64,000 nt of DNA from Halobellus litoreus (lineage in GTDB: Archaea > Halobacteriota > Halobacteria > Halobacteriales > Haloferacaceae). Below the pieces are notes generated by a model. That model was given only the letters and a program-made list of their open reading frames with translations, searched no databases and was not told the origin of the DNA. The stretch is from positions 1,178,001 through 1,242,000 of the forward strand of contig NZ_JANHAW010000002.1 of NCBI RefSeq assembly GCF_024464595.1. The letters run 5' to 3'. This document shows, in pieces, positions 43,896 to 52,913 of the stretch. The translations under genes and the position numbers were made by a program. The first letter of the stretch is position 1; each line of letters opens with the position of its first letter.

Positions 43896-44449
43896 GGGCT
43901 CACCCCCAGCGCGGCGACGACCTGCGCGGTCACGATGGCGACGAGCAGGAAGGTCGCCACGCCGACGAGCGAGGTCTTCGACGCCGAGCCGACGCCGCAG
44001 ACGCCGTGGCCCGACGTACAGCCCTTCCCGATCCGGGTTCCGATACCGACCAGGATGCCGCCGAAGAACAGCCGCCAGGGCTGGACGGCGGTCGTCCAGA
44101 ACGTCACGCCGGCGAACTCGTACAGTTCGCCGGTCGTTCCCGGTTCGTACAGCGACGTCGTGATGACGCCGGACTGCACCGTCGCGGCGAACGCCGTCGC
44201 GCCGAGGATGATACCGAGCGTGAAGACGACGCGCCAGTTCCGCGAGGAGACGTACTTCTGGAAGCGCGACCGCTCGGAAACGTACGACAGCGTCGACTCG
44301 AGGAACGTGCTCGCGCCGGCCGGGATGCCGGTCCCGATGTAGATGACGGCCACCCCGAGTCCGACGAGGAGGCCCCCGACGGCGTAGCGACTGATCCCGT
44401 TGGGGAACAGTTCGGCGGCCAACTGCAGTGGAAGTGGATCTGTTACCAT
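43892..44449 (-). CDS. YeeE/YedE-family membrane protein, N-terminal half-type
   Basis: 185 residues, about five membrane helices. GIGTRIGKGCTSGHGVCG holds the conserved cysteines that line the TsuA/YeeE thiosulfate path. It comes after the MBL-rhodanese gene in a minus-strand operon and overlaps its partner half-gene by 4 bp (ATGA). The likely role is sulfur-compound uptake feeding the TusA/DsrE sulfur carriers encoded divergently. Confidence 0.88.
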   Translation of the reverse strand: MVTDPLPLQLAAELFPNGISRYAVGGLLVGLGVAVIYIGTGIPAGASTFLESTLSYVSERSRFQKYVSSRNWRVVFTLGIILGATAFAATVQSGVITTSLYEPGTTGELYEFAGVTFWTTAVQPWRLFFGGILVGIGTRIGKGCTSGHGVCGVGSASKTSLVGVATFLLVAIVTAQVVAALGVSP

Positions 44450-44488
44450 TCGTGTGTTGTTGGATCGTTTGCGGTAGAGTCGCTTGCG

Positions 44489-45682
44489 TTAGTCACCGGC
44501 GAGGGATTCCTGGCTGGCGGCGCAGTTGTTCGGGCCGAGTTCCAGGGTGAACGCTTCCTCGTCGTCGACGGCGTTCTGTCCGAGGTTCGTCGCGATGATC
44601 TGCTCGTAGTTTGCGGGCCGTGGCGGCATATCCGCGAGGATCACCTCGACGAAGTCGTCTTCGTCCATCGAGAGCGCATCCATCCGCTCTTTCAGGTCGC
44701 CGATCGGCGCCGTGTACGTGCCGTCTTCGGCGGGTTCCGCCGCGTCGCTGAAGTGCGCGCCGCCGACGAGCGTCTCGTCGGGTAGCGGTAGCACGCGTTC
44801 CTGCAGGGACTCGTAGAGCATCCGCGCGGCGTCGGGCGCGCCCTCGTCGCCCTCTTCGAGGTCCGGGCGAGCGACGCTCTCGATGAAGAGACCGTCGCCC
44901 GTCGCCAGGAGGCTCTCGTCCAACAGATACGAGGTCATTCCCGTCGTGTGTCCCGGAGTGTACACCGTCTCGACGGTGGCCTCACCAACCTGGAACGTGT
45001 CGCCGTCTTCGGCGGTCGTCAACTCGTCGGCGTAAGTGACGCCCCGGTCGACCGCCGCGGCGGGGATGACGCCTTCGACGCCGTCCGCGTCGAGGTCGCG
45101 CACGCCCGAGATGTGGTCGGCGTGGATGTGGGTGTCGAGCGCGTACGTGAGCTCGGCGTCTAACTCGGCAGCGTCGTCGAGGTAGCGGTCGGTGAACGCC
45201 CGGAGGGGGTCGACGATGGCGGCGTCGCCGCCGTCGACGAGGAGGTAGCCGAGACAGCCCGAAGAGGGGCGCTGGTACTGATACAGCGTGCCGCTGCCGT
45301 CGTAGTTGGTGACTTCGACGCGCTCGTAGATTTCCGCCCAGCCGTTCATGCCGTTTTCGAGGTGGTTGACGTCGTAGCCGCGGGCTTTGAGCGCGCCGGC
45401 GACGAACTCGCTGGCGCCGCCCTTCGCACAGAGGACCGTGAGTTCGCGGTCGTCGGGCACTTGTTCGAGGACGTCGTCGTCGATGTCGTCCTCCAGAAAG
45501 TGGAAGTACGGGAGGTTGATCGAAGTGACGTTGTCGTCGTCGATGTGCCACTCCTCGTAATCGGACTGCATTCGCGTGTCGAGAAGCGTGACGTCCTCGC
45601 CGGCGTCGATGCGGTCCTTCAGCGCGTCGGGGGAGACGGAGTCGACGTCCGCCTCCGGCGTCGGGAAGTCTTCGGGATTCAT
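44489..45682 (-). CDS. Rhodanese-MBL fold fusion (ETHE1-like persulfide dioxygenase type)
   Basis: 397 residues from ATG 45682; the longer frame upstream is promoter DNA. A rhodanese domain comes first (1 to about 120) with active-site Cys85 in LCAKGG. Next is a metallo-beta-lactamase domain with THIHADH (H185, H187, D189, H190) and GHTTGMTS. Related ETHE1/persulfide dioxygenases oxidise glutathione- or protein-persulfides to sulfite. The order here (rhodanese at the N-terminus) is reversed relative to some bacterial fusions. First gene of an operon with the two YeeE halves. Confidence 0.9.
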   Translation of the reverse strand: MNPEDFPTPEADVDSVSPDALKDRIDAGEDVTLLDTRMQSDYEEWHIDDDNVTSINLPYFHFLEDDIDDDVLEQVPDDRELTVLCAKGGASEFVAGALKARGYDVNHLENGMNGWAEIYERVEVTNYDGSGTLYQYQRPSSGCLGYLLVDGGDAAIVDPLRAFTDRYLDDAAELDAELTYALDTHIHADHISGVRDLDADGVEGVIPAAAVDRGVTYADELTTAEDGDTFQVGEATVETVYTPGHTTGMTSYLLDESLLATGDGLFIESVARPDLEEGDEGAPDAARMLYESLQERVLPLPDETLVGGAHFSDAAEPAEDGTYTAPIGDLKERMDALSMDEDDFVEVILADMPPRPANYEQIIATNLGQNAVDDEEAFTLELGPNNCAASQESLAGD

Positions 45683-45712
45683 ATCGCGTGTTCTCTCGTA
45701 CTGGCTGGTCGC

Positions 45713-45749
45713 ACAAAAATATTTGCATAGTAGTTCGGTAACTGTGCAA
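45713..45749 (-). promoter_or_regulatory. Promoter and operator-like inverted repeat of the sulfur operon
   Basis: On the minus strand AAATATTTTT (about 45713-45722) is a TATA-like element for the MBL-rhodanese gene. Immediately upstream is TTGCATAGT-N9-ACTGTGCAA (45723-45731 with 45741-45749), 9-bp arms with one mismatch. TATTGTGCG near 45931 before tusA resembles one arm. Candidate binding site for a sulfur- or redox-responsive regulator. Confidence 0.45.
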
Positions 45750-45972
45750 TACAAGTTGGGAGAAATATTATCCAGGATGAGGCAGTGGAAACAGGAACCC
45801 CTGATTTAGCGCTACGTGAGCGGTACTGAAGTTGGTTTCCGCACTCGTGCGAGAATCGAGTGGGCGTCCGCTGGCTCCAGTTGTTTGCCGTCTCCACAAG
45901 GATCGACATTCTTTTAATCACCGAACCAATATTGTGCGTTAGCTCCAATACGAAGCACGGAGCAGATATCCC

Positions 45973-46218
45973 ATGAGTGAAGAACTCGACATCACAGAGA
46001 CGCTCGACGTGAAAGGCGCATCGTGCCCGATGCCGGTAGTCAAGACGAAGTCCGCCATCGACGACCTCGCTGAAGGAGCGGTCCTGGAGGTGCTGGCGAC
46101 CGACCCCGGAAGTATGAGTGACCTCGACGGCTGGGCGGCCGGCACGGACGGGGTCGAGATGCTCGAACAGGTGGAAGGCGACGAGGTGTACAAACACTAC
46201 GTCCGCAAGACGGAGTGA
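45973..46218 (+). CDS. tusA: TusA-family sulfur carrier
   Basis: 81 residues. Cys18 in KGASCPMPVVKTK is the persulfide-carrying residue of the CPxP motif, and the SirA/TusA fold follows. It passes sulfane sulfur to acceptors. Divergent from the MBL-rhodanese operon. It is followed within 5 bp by a DsrE gene (a GTG start would even overlap its stop), so the three TusA/DsrE genes form one operon. Confidence 0.92.
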   Translation: MSEELDITETLDVKGASCPMPVVKTKSAIDDLAEGAVLEVLATDPGSMSDLDGWAAGTDGVEMLEQVEGDEVYKHYVRKTE

Positions 46219-46223
46219 CCACG

Positions 46224-46607
46224 ATGGACAAGATCGGAATCATCGTCGACAGCGACAGTCCGAAGAGCCTCGCGATGGCGATGAACCTCGGACACACCGC
46301 CCTCGCCTCCGATACCGAGGTGCTCGTCTACTTCACGTTCGACGGACTGACGCACCTGCTGGAGGGCGAGAAGGACGTCTCCGAGATCCAGGAACTCCTC
46401 GACGAGGGGATGCCGAACCCCTACGACCTGCTCGACGCGTTCGTCGCCGACGGCGGCGACCTCGTCACGACGGTCGCCTGCACGACGACGCTCGATATGC
46501 TCGCGTGGGACCAGGAGGCCATCGACGACTCGCTCACCACGAAGTTCGCCGGCGCGGCGACCTTCCTCGAGGCCGTCGAGGACGCAGATCAGGTGTTCAG
46601 CTTCTGA
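46224..46607 (+). CDS. DsrE-family sulfur-transfer protein
   Basis: 127 residues from ATG 46224 (GTG 46215, overlapping the tusA stop, is possible). IGIIVDSDSPKSLAMAMNLGHTAL and a Cys at VTTVACTTTLDML match the DsrE/DsrF-like fold and its persulfide cysteine. It probably forms oligomers that accept sulfur from TusA. Confidence 0.88.
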   Translation: MDKIGIIVDSDSPKSLAMAMNLGHTALASDTEVLVYFTFDGLTHLLEGEKDVSEIQELLDEGMPNPYDLLDAFVADGGDLVTTVACTTTLDMLAWDQEAIDDSLTTKFAGAATFLEAVEDADQVFSF

Positions 46608-46609
46608 CG

Positions 46610-47206
46610 ATGAGCACGGACACACCCGACTCGACGGCCGGCGACGCGCCCGACGGCGAGGCCGAGGAGGCACCGTCGCGCGCGGAACTCGCCGCGCGCG
46701 TCGAGGAACTCGAAACGCAGCTCTCGGAGGTCGCCGCCGACGAGGGAAGCAAGAAGATGTCCATCGTCGCGACGAAGGGGACCCTCGATATGGCGTATCC
46801 GCCGCTCATCCTCGCCAGCACGGCCGCCGCGTTCGGCTACGAGGTGACGGTGTTCCACACGTTCTGGGGACTGGACATCCTCCACGAGGAGCGCTCGAAG
46901 AACCTCAAGCTCAGTTCGGTCGGCAACCCCAATATGCCCGTCCCGAACGTCGTCGGCGCGCTCCCCGGGATGGACCGCGTGACGACTTCGATGATGGAAA
47001 AGCGGATCGACGACAACGACACCGCGACCATCGAGGAACTCATCGAAACCTCCCTCGATATGGGCGTCGAGTTCCAAGCCTGCCAGATGACGATCGAGCT
47101 GATGGACTACGACGAGGACAACTTCTACGACGGCGTCACCACCGGCGTCGGCGCCGCGACGGCCATCCAGGATATGGCCGACGCCGACATCCAGCTCCTC
47201 GTTTGA
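46610..47206 (+). CDS. DsrE/DsrF/DrsH-like family protein (DsrE2 type)
   Basis: 198 residues from ATG 46610, 2 bp after the DsrE stop. After an acidic N-terminus with a coiled coil (about 20-43), the domain starts KKMSIVATKGTLDMAYPPLILASTAAAFG. It ends with a cysteine-containing FQACQMTIELM helix, the DsrE2 layout. In sulfur-oxidising prokaryotes DsrE2 with TusA shuttles sulfane sulfur to Hdr-like enzymes; no hdr genes are seen here. Confidence 0.88.
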   Translation: MSTDTPDSTAGDAPDGEAEEAPSRAELAARVEELETQLSEVAADEGSKKMSIVATKGTLDMAYPPLILASTAAAFGYEVTVFHTFWGLDILHEERSKNLKLSSVGNPNMPVPNVVGALPGMDRVTTSMMEKRIDDNDTATIEELIETSLDMGVEFQACQMTIELMDYDEDNFYDGVTTGVGAATAIQDMADADIQLLV

Positions 47207-47316
47207 GTCGGATTCGATAGCGCGGAGGCACTTTTCGCTTCGACAGGCGCAGCGGACGACTACGTCGTCGCTGCCGAACCACCAGACTTCTTGCGCGTGG
47301 TGACGCACACTGCGGT

Positions 47317-47982
47317 ATGCAGACGTGGAGGGCGCTCTTCGAGCGGGCGAGCGAGTACGACGTCGACGAGGACGCGATCCGAGAGACCCTCGACGCAGTC
47401 AGGACGGCCGTCGAGAGCGACGGCGACGAAGCGGGTTCGGCGGGTCGTTCGGAGGACGAGGCGGGTTGTTCGGAAGGAGAGGCGGGAGACACCGATGACG
47501 CCACGTCACCGCCGGCGGAGTCCAGCCCCGCGCGGGTCGTCGCCGACGCCGACGTGCTCGCGGCGGATCTGCTCGTCGACGGCGACGCGCGGCGCGCGCT
47601 CGATCACCTCCGCGGGCACTCCTGGACGACGCTGCTCGCGAGCGAGGCCCTCGTCGACGACGCCGAGGCCGTCGTCGTCGACCTGACGGACGCAGCGCTC
47701 GCGGGCGCGTGGCGCGAGCGCGTCTCGGCGTGGTGCGAGTTCGTCGCGCATCCGCCCGGCGACAACCCGGCGCTGGCGACCGCCTACCGCGGCGGCGCGA
47801 TGCATCTCCTCTCGTACGACGACCGACTGCTCTCGGCGAAGGCCGGCGCGGAACTGGGCAGCCGACTCTCGGTGAGCGCTCGGCACCCGGGCGCGTTCGC
47901 GACGCTCTTCGACGCCGAGAGCCTGTACCGGGAGGTCGAGGGCGGCGAGTATCCGGGGCCGGATCGGGATCCGCGCGAGTAG
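47317..47982 (+). CDS. Conserved haloarchaeal hypothetical, PIN-like core
   Basis: 221 residues. Residues 33-70 are an acidic disordered linker. The second half starts VVADADVLAADLLVDGDARRALDHLRGH, which looks like the first strand and helix of a PIN-type fold (Asp at strand end), with further acidic residues (SYDDRLLSAKAG) near the end. I therefore suspect a PIN-like or degenerate nuclease domain (remembered as DUF7384), but activity is unproven. Unlinked in function to its neighbours as far as I can see. Confidence 0.6.
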   Translation: MQTWRALFERASEYDVDEDAIRETLDAVRTAVESDGDEAGSAGRSEDEAGCSEGEAGDTDDATSPPAESSPARVVADADVLAADLLVDGDARRALDHLRGHSWTTLLASEALVDDAEAVVVDLTDAALAGAWRERVSAWCEFVAHPPGDNPALATAYRGGAMHLLSYDDRLLSAKAGAELGSRLSVSARHPGAFATLFDAESLYREVEGGEYPGPDRDPRE

Positions 47983-48075
47983 ACGGGGCTCCGGAACGGA
48001 GCCCCGAGAGCGGGACGCTGGACCGAGACGACCGCGGATCGAAGGGCGTTTCCACGACGCGACGAAGGGACGGCT

Positions 48076-48456
48076 ATGGTGACCGAAACGACGCCGGAGA
48101 AGTTGGCGTCCCGCCTCGACGACGAGGACGTGGCGGTCGTCGACATCCGGGATCCCTCGTCGTACGCGGCCGGGCACATCGAGGGCGCGGTGAACGTCCC
48201 GCCGAACCGACTCTCGCCGGCGGCGCTCGATTCGCCCTGGGCCCGGGCCGAGGAAGTCGTCGTCTCCTGCTACGTCGGAAAGAGCTCGAAGCGAGTGGCG
48301 ACGGTGCTCTCGGAGCACCTCGACGCCGAGGTGTCGAGTCTCCGGGGCGGATTCGACGCGTGGGACGGCCCCGTCGCCGACGGACACCGGAACAGCGGGT
48401 CCGGGGGGTCGGGCAACGGCGGGACCGCATCGGGCCGCACCGACGCCCCGTTCTGA
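48076..48456 (+). CDS. Single-domain rhodanese
   Basis: 126 residues. VVDIRDPSSYAAGHIEGAVNVP is the rhodanese N-terminal signature, and the active-site loop is SCYVGKSSKRV (Cys near residue 63). A Gly/Ser-rich tail of about 25 residues follows. It transfers sulfur to thiol acceptors and, only about 1 kb from the TusA/DsrE operon, may belong to the same sulfur traffic. Confidence 0.85.
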   Translation: MVTETTPEKLASRLDDEDVAVVDIRDPSSYAAGHIEGAVNVPPNRLSPAALDSPWARAEEVVVSCYVGKSSKRVATVLSEHLDAEVSSLRGGFDAWDGPVADGHRNSGSGGSGNGGTASGRTDAPF

Positions 48457-48474
48457 TCGGTCGTCGGGTCGGTT

Positions 48475-48585
48475 CTAGCCCTGCCACCGGAGCCCGCAGT
48501 TCTGGCACACGTTCGGGCCGTCCGGGTCGGACTCGATGTCTGTAGAGCGGCACTTCGGACACTCCGTTTCGGCTTCTGCTGCCAT
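48475..48585 (-). CDS. Small zinc-ribbon protein (36 aa)
   Basis: ATG 48585 to TAG 48475. Knuckles CPKC (residues 9-12) and CQNC (27-30) with 14 residues between and the end GLRWQG give a rubredoxin/TFIIB-like zinc ribbon. Haloarchaea have many such micro-proteins. It follows eL15 on the same strand by 167 bp. Confident as a gene because of the perfect ribbon; role unknown. Confidence 0.7.
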   Translation of the reverse strand: MAAEAETECPKCRSTDIESDPDGPNVCQNCGLRWQG

Positions 48586-48752
48586 ACGCAGCCAGTCGTG
48601 AATTAATCCTAAAAAAGCGTGAGGGTCGTTCTCGCGTTCTTGAATCGACGCGAACAGCCATAAGCACAGTCGAGCGATTTCTCCGGGGCGGTCGCTGCGG
48701 GGTGGAAAAAACGTGAGAACGTGATCCGCGGGGGTTCGTCGTGCCGTTCCGA

Positions 48753-49343
48753 TTACTTGCCGCGACGCCGGTCCGAGGAGATGCTCGGACGGGTGTGCTC
48801 GGCGCCCTTCCCGCGGTTCTGGAGACCGCGGTTGGAGCGACCGGCGTTGGTCAGACCGCGGAAGGCGCGGCCCTTGTGGTCGTCGCTGCAGATCCAGTTG
48901 AGGTCGTCGTCGCTCTGGATCGCCCCGTGCTCGGGATCGACGAGGATCACTTCGTGCCACTTCTGGGAGCCGTCTTCGCCGACCCAGTACGAGGCCAGGG
49001 TGCGGAGGTTCGGGTACTTCCGCGCGGCGCGCTCCTCGGCGATGCGCTGGATGCTCTTGCGGCGGCCGATCCGGTTGACGCCCTGGCGCTTGCTGCGGCG
49101 ACCCGCCTTGAAGCGCTGCTTCCGGGCGTTGCCCTTGCGGACGGCGACGCGCGCCACGACGATGCCCTGTTTGGCCTTGTAGCCGAGTTCGCGGGCCTTG
49201 TCGAGACGCGTCGGTCGGTCGACGCGGACGATGGCGCCCTGGTCGCGCCACTCCTGCTTTCGCTGCCACTGCAGCTCGGCGAGCTTGCCGTCGCCGGGCT
49301 GTTTCCACGCGTCCTTGATGTGAGAGTAGAAGCTTCGTGCCAT
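48753..49343 (-). CDS. rpl15e: Ribosomal protein eL15
   Basis: 196 residues from ATG 49343 (MARSFYSHIKDAWK). Typical blocks are GYKAKQGIVVARVAVRKG, KYPNLRTLASYWVGEDG and GRAFRGLTNAGR. A core protein of the large subunit. Transcribed alone; the minus-strand region upstream (49344-49500) has a TTAAGAA TATA-like element near 49470-49476. The long upstream in-frame extension is not part of the protein. Confidence 0.97.
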   Translation of the reverse strand: MARSFYSHIKDAWKQPGDGKLAELQWQRKQEWRDQGAIVRVDRPTRLDKARELGYKAKQGIVVARVAVRKGNARKQRFKAGRRSKRQGVNRIGRRKSIQRIAEERAARKYPNLRTLASYWVGEDGSQKWHEVILVDPEHGAIQSDDDLNWICSDDHKGRAFRGLTNAGRSNRGLQNRGKGAEHTRPSISSDRRRGK

Positions 49344-49595
49344 TGGTTTCACCACGGGCGCTTGCGATTCGGGCGGCGTTCGACGCCGACCCACATTTCG
49401 TCCCGATCCCTCGGGTGCCCGCTGGCGTCCCGTTCGACCAGCGAGTTGCCCCTTCTTCCCTCGTGGCGTTCTTAACGACTTCGAATGTCGACTGCGACGA
49501 CTCCCGGGAGAGTCGTCGGTGGAGCGCATCGGCGGGGAACTCCGAGTCGACGCGGGAACGAACGGCTTTTGACGGCGGGTATCGGAAGGCTACGT

Positions 49596-49910
49596 ATGGC
49601 TACGGAAACGCAGAGCGGACTCTCCGATCACCTCCGGGGCGTCACGGTCACCACGCTCGCCTGTCTCGCCGGCGTCGTCGCCGCGCTGGTGTCGGCCAGG
49701 TTCGTCGGGACCAGCGTCGCCGCGGCGGCCAGCCAGCAGTCCCTGCTCTACGTCGCGGCGTTCGTCCTCGCCCAGTTCCCGATCCTGCGCGTCGTCGGGA
49801 TCGACATCTCAGAGTTCGGCGTGAAGGACTACCTCTACGTGGCGTTTATGACGTTCACGCTGTGGTTCATCACGTTCGGCGTCCTGCTGACCGAAGGGGT
49901 CACGCTGTAA
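49596..49910 (+). CDS. EMC6-like membrane protein
   Basis: 104 residues from ATG 49596. Three hydrophobic helices, with a conserved-looking loop (ILRVVGIDISEFGVKDYLYVAFMTFT). Similar proteins next to the Rli gene in haloarchaea are called EMC6-like, after the ER membrane-protein-complex subunit. This may reflect a link to membrane-protein insertion. It ends 3 bp before rli, so the genes are co-transcribed. Confidence 0.75.
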   Translation: MATETQSGLSDHLRGVTVTTLACLAGVVAALVSARFVGTSVAAAASQQSLLYVAAFVLAQFPILRVVGIDISEFGVKDYLYVAFMTFTLWFITFGVLLTEGVTL

Positions 49911-49913
49911 ACG

Positions 49914-51743
49914 ATGGCGGACGACAGCATCGCAGTCGTAGACTTAGACCGGTGTCAGCCCGACCGCTGCAGTTACGAGTGCGCGAACTACTGTCCGCCG
50001 AACCGAACCGGAAAGGAGTGCATCGTCACCCGCGGGGAGTACTACGACGAGGACGAGCCGTTCGACGGCGGTCCCGACCAGGTGCGGATCTCCGAGGAGG
50101 TCTGTCTCGGCGAGACCTGCGGTATCTGCGTCGAGAAGTGCCCCTTCGACGCGATCGAGATCATCAACCTCCCCACGGAACTGGAGGACGACCCGGTCCA
50201 CCGCTACGGCGAGAACGCCTTCGCGCTCTACGGCCTCCCGGTTCCGGAGTCCGGGAAGGTAACGGGGATTCTCGGTCCCAACGGGATCGGGAAGACGACC
50301 GCCGTCCGCGCGCTGGCCGGCGAGATCACGCCGAACCTGGGCGCATACGGAGAAGAGCCCTCTTGGGAGGCCGTCCTCGACCGCTTCCGGGGGACCGAGT
50401 TACAGACGTACGTCGAGCGAGTGCAGGCCGGCGACGTCACCATCGCGCGCAAGCCCCAGTACGTCGATCAACTCCCCAAGCAGTTCGACGGCACGACGAT
50501 CGAACTGCTGGAGTCGACCGACGAGCGCGGCGCGCTCGACGACTACATCGACCGGTTGGGCATCCGGCCGGTCGTCGACCAGCCGCTCGATACGCTCTCG
50601 GGCGGCGAACTCCAGCGGGTCGCGCTCGCGGCCACGCTCGCCCGCGACCGCGACTTCTACTTCCTCGACGAGATTTCCCCCTATCTGGACATCGGCCAGC
50701 GCGTCACGGCGGCGCGACTCGTCCGCGAACTCGCCGAGGAAGAGGACCGGGCGGTGCTCGCGGTCGAACACGACCTCGCGATCTTGGACCTCTTGGCCGA
50801 CACGCTGCACGTCGCCTACGGTGAGCCCGGCGCGTTCGGTGTGATCACGGATCCGAAGTCGGTCAGAAACGGCATCAACGAGTATCTCACGGGCTATCTC
50901 TCCAACGAGAACATGCGGATCCGCCCCGACGAGATCGAGTTCCACGAGCACGCGCCGCGGGAGACCTCGAAGGCGACGCCGCTCGTCGAGTACCCCGCAC
51001 TCTCGAAGTCCTACGGCGAGGGCGAGTTCTCCCTGAACGTCGAGAGCGGGACGATCTACGAGTCGGAGGTGTTGGGCGTCGTCGGCCCCAACGGGATCGG
51101 GAAGTCGACGCTCGCGAAACTGTTCACGGGCGCGCTCGAACCCGACGAGGGCGACCTCGACTTCCGGCTGGACATCTCGTACAAGCCGCAGTACATCGAG
51201 ATCGACCAGCCGATGCGCGTCGATTCGTTCCTCTCCTCGATCACCGACGACTTCGGCACCTCCTACTGGAAGACCGAGGTGGCGAACCCCCTCCAGTTGG
51301 AGCGGATCATGGAGCGGAACCTCGACGACCTCTCCGGCGGCGAGCGCCAGCGCGTCGCCATCGCGGCGTGTCTCTCCGAGGACGCCGACCTCTACGTGAT
51401 GGACGAGCCCTCGGCGCACCTCGACGTCGAACAGCGCGTGCAGGCGACGAGCGCGATCCGCAGATACGCGGAGAATCACGACGAGACGGTGCTGGTGATC
51501 GACCACGACATCTATATGATCGACCTACTGGCGGACCGCCTGATGGTGTTCGACGGCGAGCCCTCCGAGTACGGCCACGCCGCGACGCCGCAGGAGATGC
51601 GCGCTGGGATGAACGACTTCCTCTCGGATCTCGACATCACGTTCCGCCGCGACGAGCGGACCCGGCGACCCCGCATCAACAAGCCGGAGTCCCAACTCGA
51701 CCGCAAGCAGAAGAAGCAGGGCGAGTACTACTACGCGCCCTGA
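49914..51743 (+). CDS. rli1: Ribosome-recycling ATPase Rli/ABCE1
   Basis: 609 residues. Two [4Fe-4S] ferredoxin-type clusters come first (CQPDRCSYECANYC and CLGETCGICVEKCP), then two ABC ATPases with Walker A GPNGIGKTT and GPNGIGKST, each followed by LSGGE/LSGGER. It splits ribosomes after termination with aRF1 and Pelota. All cluster cysteines appear present. Operon with the EMC6-like gene. Confidence 0.98.
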   Translation: MADDSIAVVDLDRCQPDRCSYECANYCPPNRTGKECIVTRGEYYDEDEPFDGGPDQVRISEEVCLGETCGICVEKCPFDAIEIINLPTELEDDPVHRYGENAFALYGLPVPESGKVTGILGPNGIGKTTAVRALAGEITPNLGAYGEEPSWEAVLDRFRGTELQTYVERVQAGDVTIARKPQYVDQLPKQFDGTTIELLESTDERGALDDYIDRLGIRPVVDQPLDTLSGGELQRVALAATLARDRDFYFLDEISPYLDIGQRVTAARLVRELAEEEDRAVLAVEHDLAILDLLADTLHVAYGEPGAFGVITDPKSVRNGINEYLTGYLSNENMRIRPDEIEFHEHAPRETSKATPLVEYPALSKSYGEGEFSLNVESGTIYESEVLGVVGPNGIGKSTLAKLFTGALEPDEGDLDFRLDISYKPQYIEIDQPMRVDSFLSSITDDFGTSYWKTEVANPLQLERIMERNLDDLSGGERQRVAIAACLSEDADLYVMDEPSAHLDVEQRVQATSAIRRYAENHDETVLVIDHDIYMIDLLADRLMVFDGEPSEYGHAATPQEMRAGMNDFLSDLDITFRRDERTRRPRINKPESQLDRKQKKQGEYYYAP

Positions 51744-51780
51744 GCGGCCGTTTTCTGGGTTTTGCGCGACGAAAACGGAC

Positions 51781-52905
51781 TCAGGACGGCGGCGTCGATG
51801 CCACCAGCGTCGCTTCCGAACCGTCCGTCCCGCCCTCGATCGACACCTCGTAGCCGAAGGCTCGAACGAGGTCGACGTTCGTGCGGACGTGATCGGTGAC
51901 GCGGGGGATCCGGACGGTCCCGCCGGCGAGCGCCAGCCACACGACGAGTTGGTCGCCGAGGTGGGCGTCGACCGGCGCATCCGTCTCAAACCACCGTTCC
52001 AGCGCGTCGACCGCGTCCGCCGCGACCTCCTCGGAGGGGAAGCCGCGCTCGCCGTAGGCGGAGAAGCCGGCTCGGGGACGCAGCGGCGGCCCGTCACCCG
52101 AGCGGGTCGGTTCCGTCCCCTCGTCGGCGGCGGGCTCCGCGACGATGGTGACGACCGCGCCCGGCGACGTCGACTCGACGTAGGCCGCCGTCGCGGCCGC
52201 GTCGCGGTCGATCTCTCGTTCTTTCAGTTCCTCGACCGCCGTCTCGGCGATCCGATCGGCGACGTCGGCGTCTTCGAGCGCCTCCGACGCGACGGCGTAG
52301 ACGGTGCTCTGGGGGACGTCGACGGACTCCCCCGAGAGTTCGATCGGCGAGAGAGTCGACGGCCGGATCTCGACGGCGAGCTCGCCGCCACCGGCGGGGT
52401 AGAACCCGTGGCGCATCACGTCGACCGTCGCGTCGAGGCCGCAGGCGTCTAACAGCGGCAGTTTGACGTGCCGGAGGTAATCGGCCGGCGGCGACCACTT
52501 CACGTCGGTCCCGCCGACGAGGGTCGCGCGTACGGGTGTGTCAACCCTGACGGCCAACGGGAGCAGTGTGTCGGCGACGAGCGTGACGCTGCCGGCGGTC
52601 CCGACGTCGACCGCGAGGTCCGTCGGGTCGGGTGAGGTACCGTCGACCGACTCGGGCGAGGCGTCGTCGACCCCGTCGCCGGGGTCGAATTCGAGCGTTT
52701 CCGAGCCGACCTCCGCACCGGAGACGTCGGCGTCGACGAGAGCCGCGAGGAGGTCGACGCAGGCGAGGTGCTGCCGCTTCAGCCCGGGGTTCGGTCGGTC
52801 CCCGCGGACGTTCTCCATCCGAAACGAACGGCCGCCGAGCGCCGAGAGCGTGAGCGCCGTCCGGACGAGTTGTCCACCGCCGTCCGTGCCGTCGAGTTCG
52901 AGCAT
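51781..52905 (-). CDS. rtcA: RNA 3'-terminal phosphate cyclase
   Basis: About 374 residues from ATG 52905 (MLELDGTDGGGQ); a GTG at 52917 overlapping the uspA stop is the alternative. The GGGQLVRTALTLSALGG motif and RPNPGLKRQHLACV are RtcA signatures, and HLGDQLVVWLALAGG carries the catalytic His region. It converts RNA 3'-phosphate to 2',3'-cyclic phosphate using ATP. The neighbouring UspA gene is upstream on the same strand. Confidence 0.93.
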   Translation of the reverse strand: MLELDGTDGGGQLVRTALTLSALGGRSFRMENVRGDRPNPGLKRQHLACVDLLAALVDADVSGAEVGSETLEFDPGDGVDDASPESVDGTSPDPTDLAVDVGTAGSVTLVADTLLPLAVRVDTPVRATLVGGTDVKWSPPADYLRHVKLPLLDACGLDATVDVMRHGFYPAGGGELAVEIRPSTLSPIELSGESVDVPQSTVYAVASEALEDADVADRIAETAVEELKEREIDRDAAATAAYVESTSPGAVVTIVAEPAADEGTEPTRSGDGPPLRPRAGFSAYGERGFPSEEVAADAVDALERWFETDAPVDAHLGDQLVVWLALAGGTVRIPRVTDHVRTNVDLVRAFGYEVSIEGGTDGSEATLVASTPPS

Positions 52906-52913
52906 CCGGCCGG

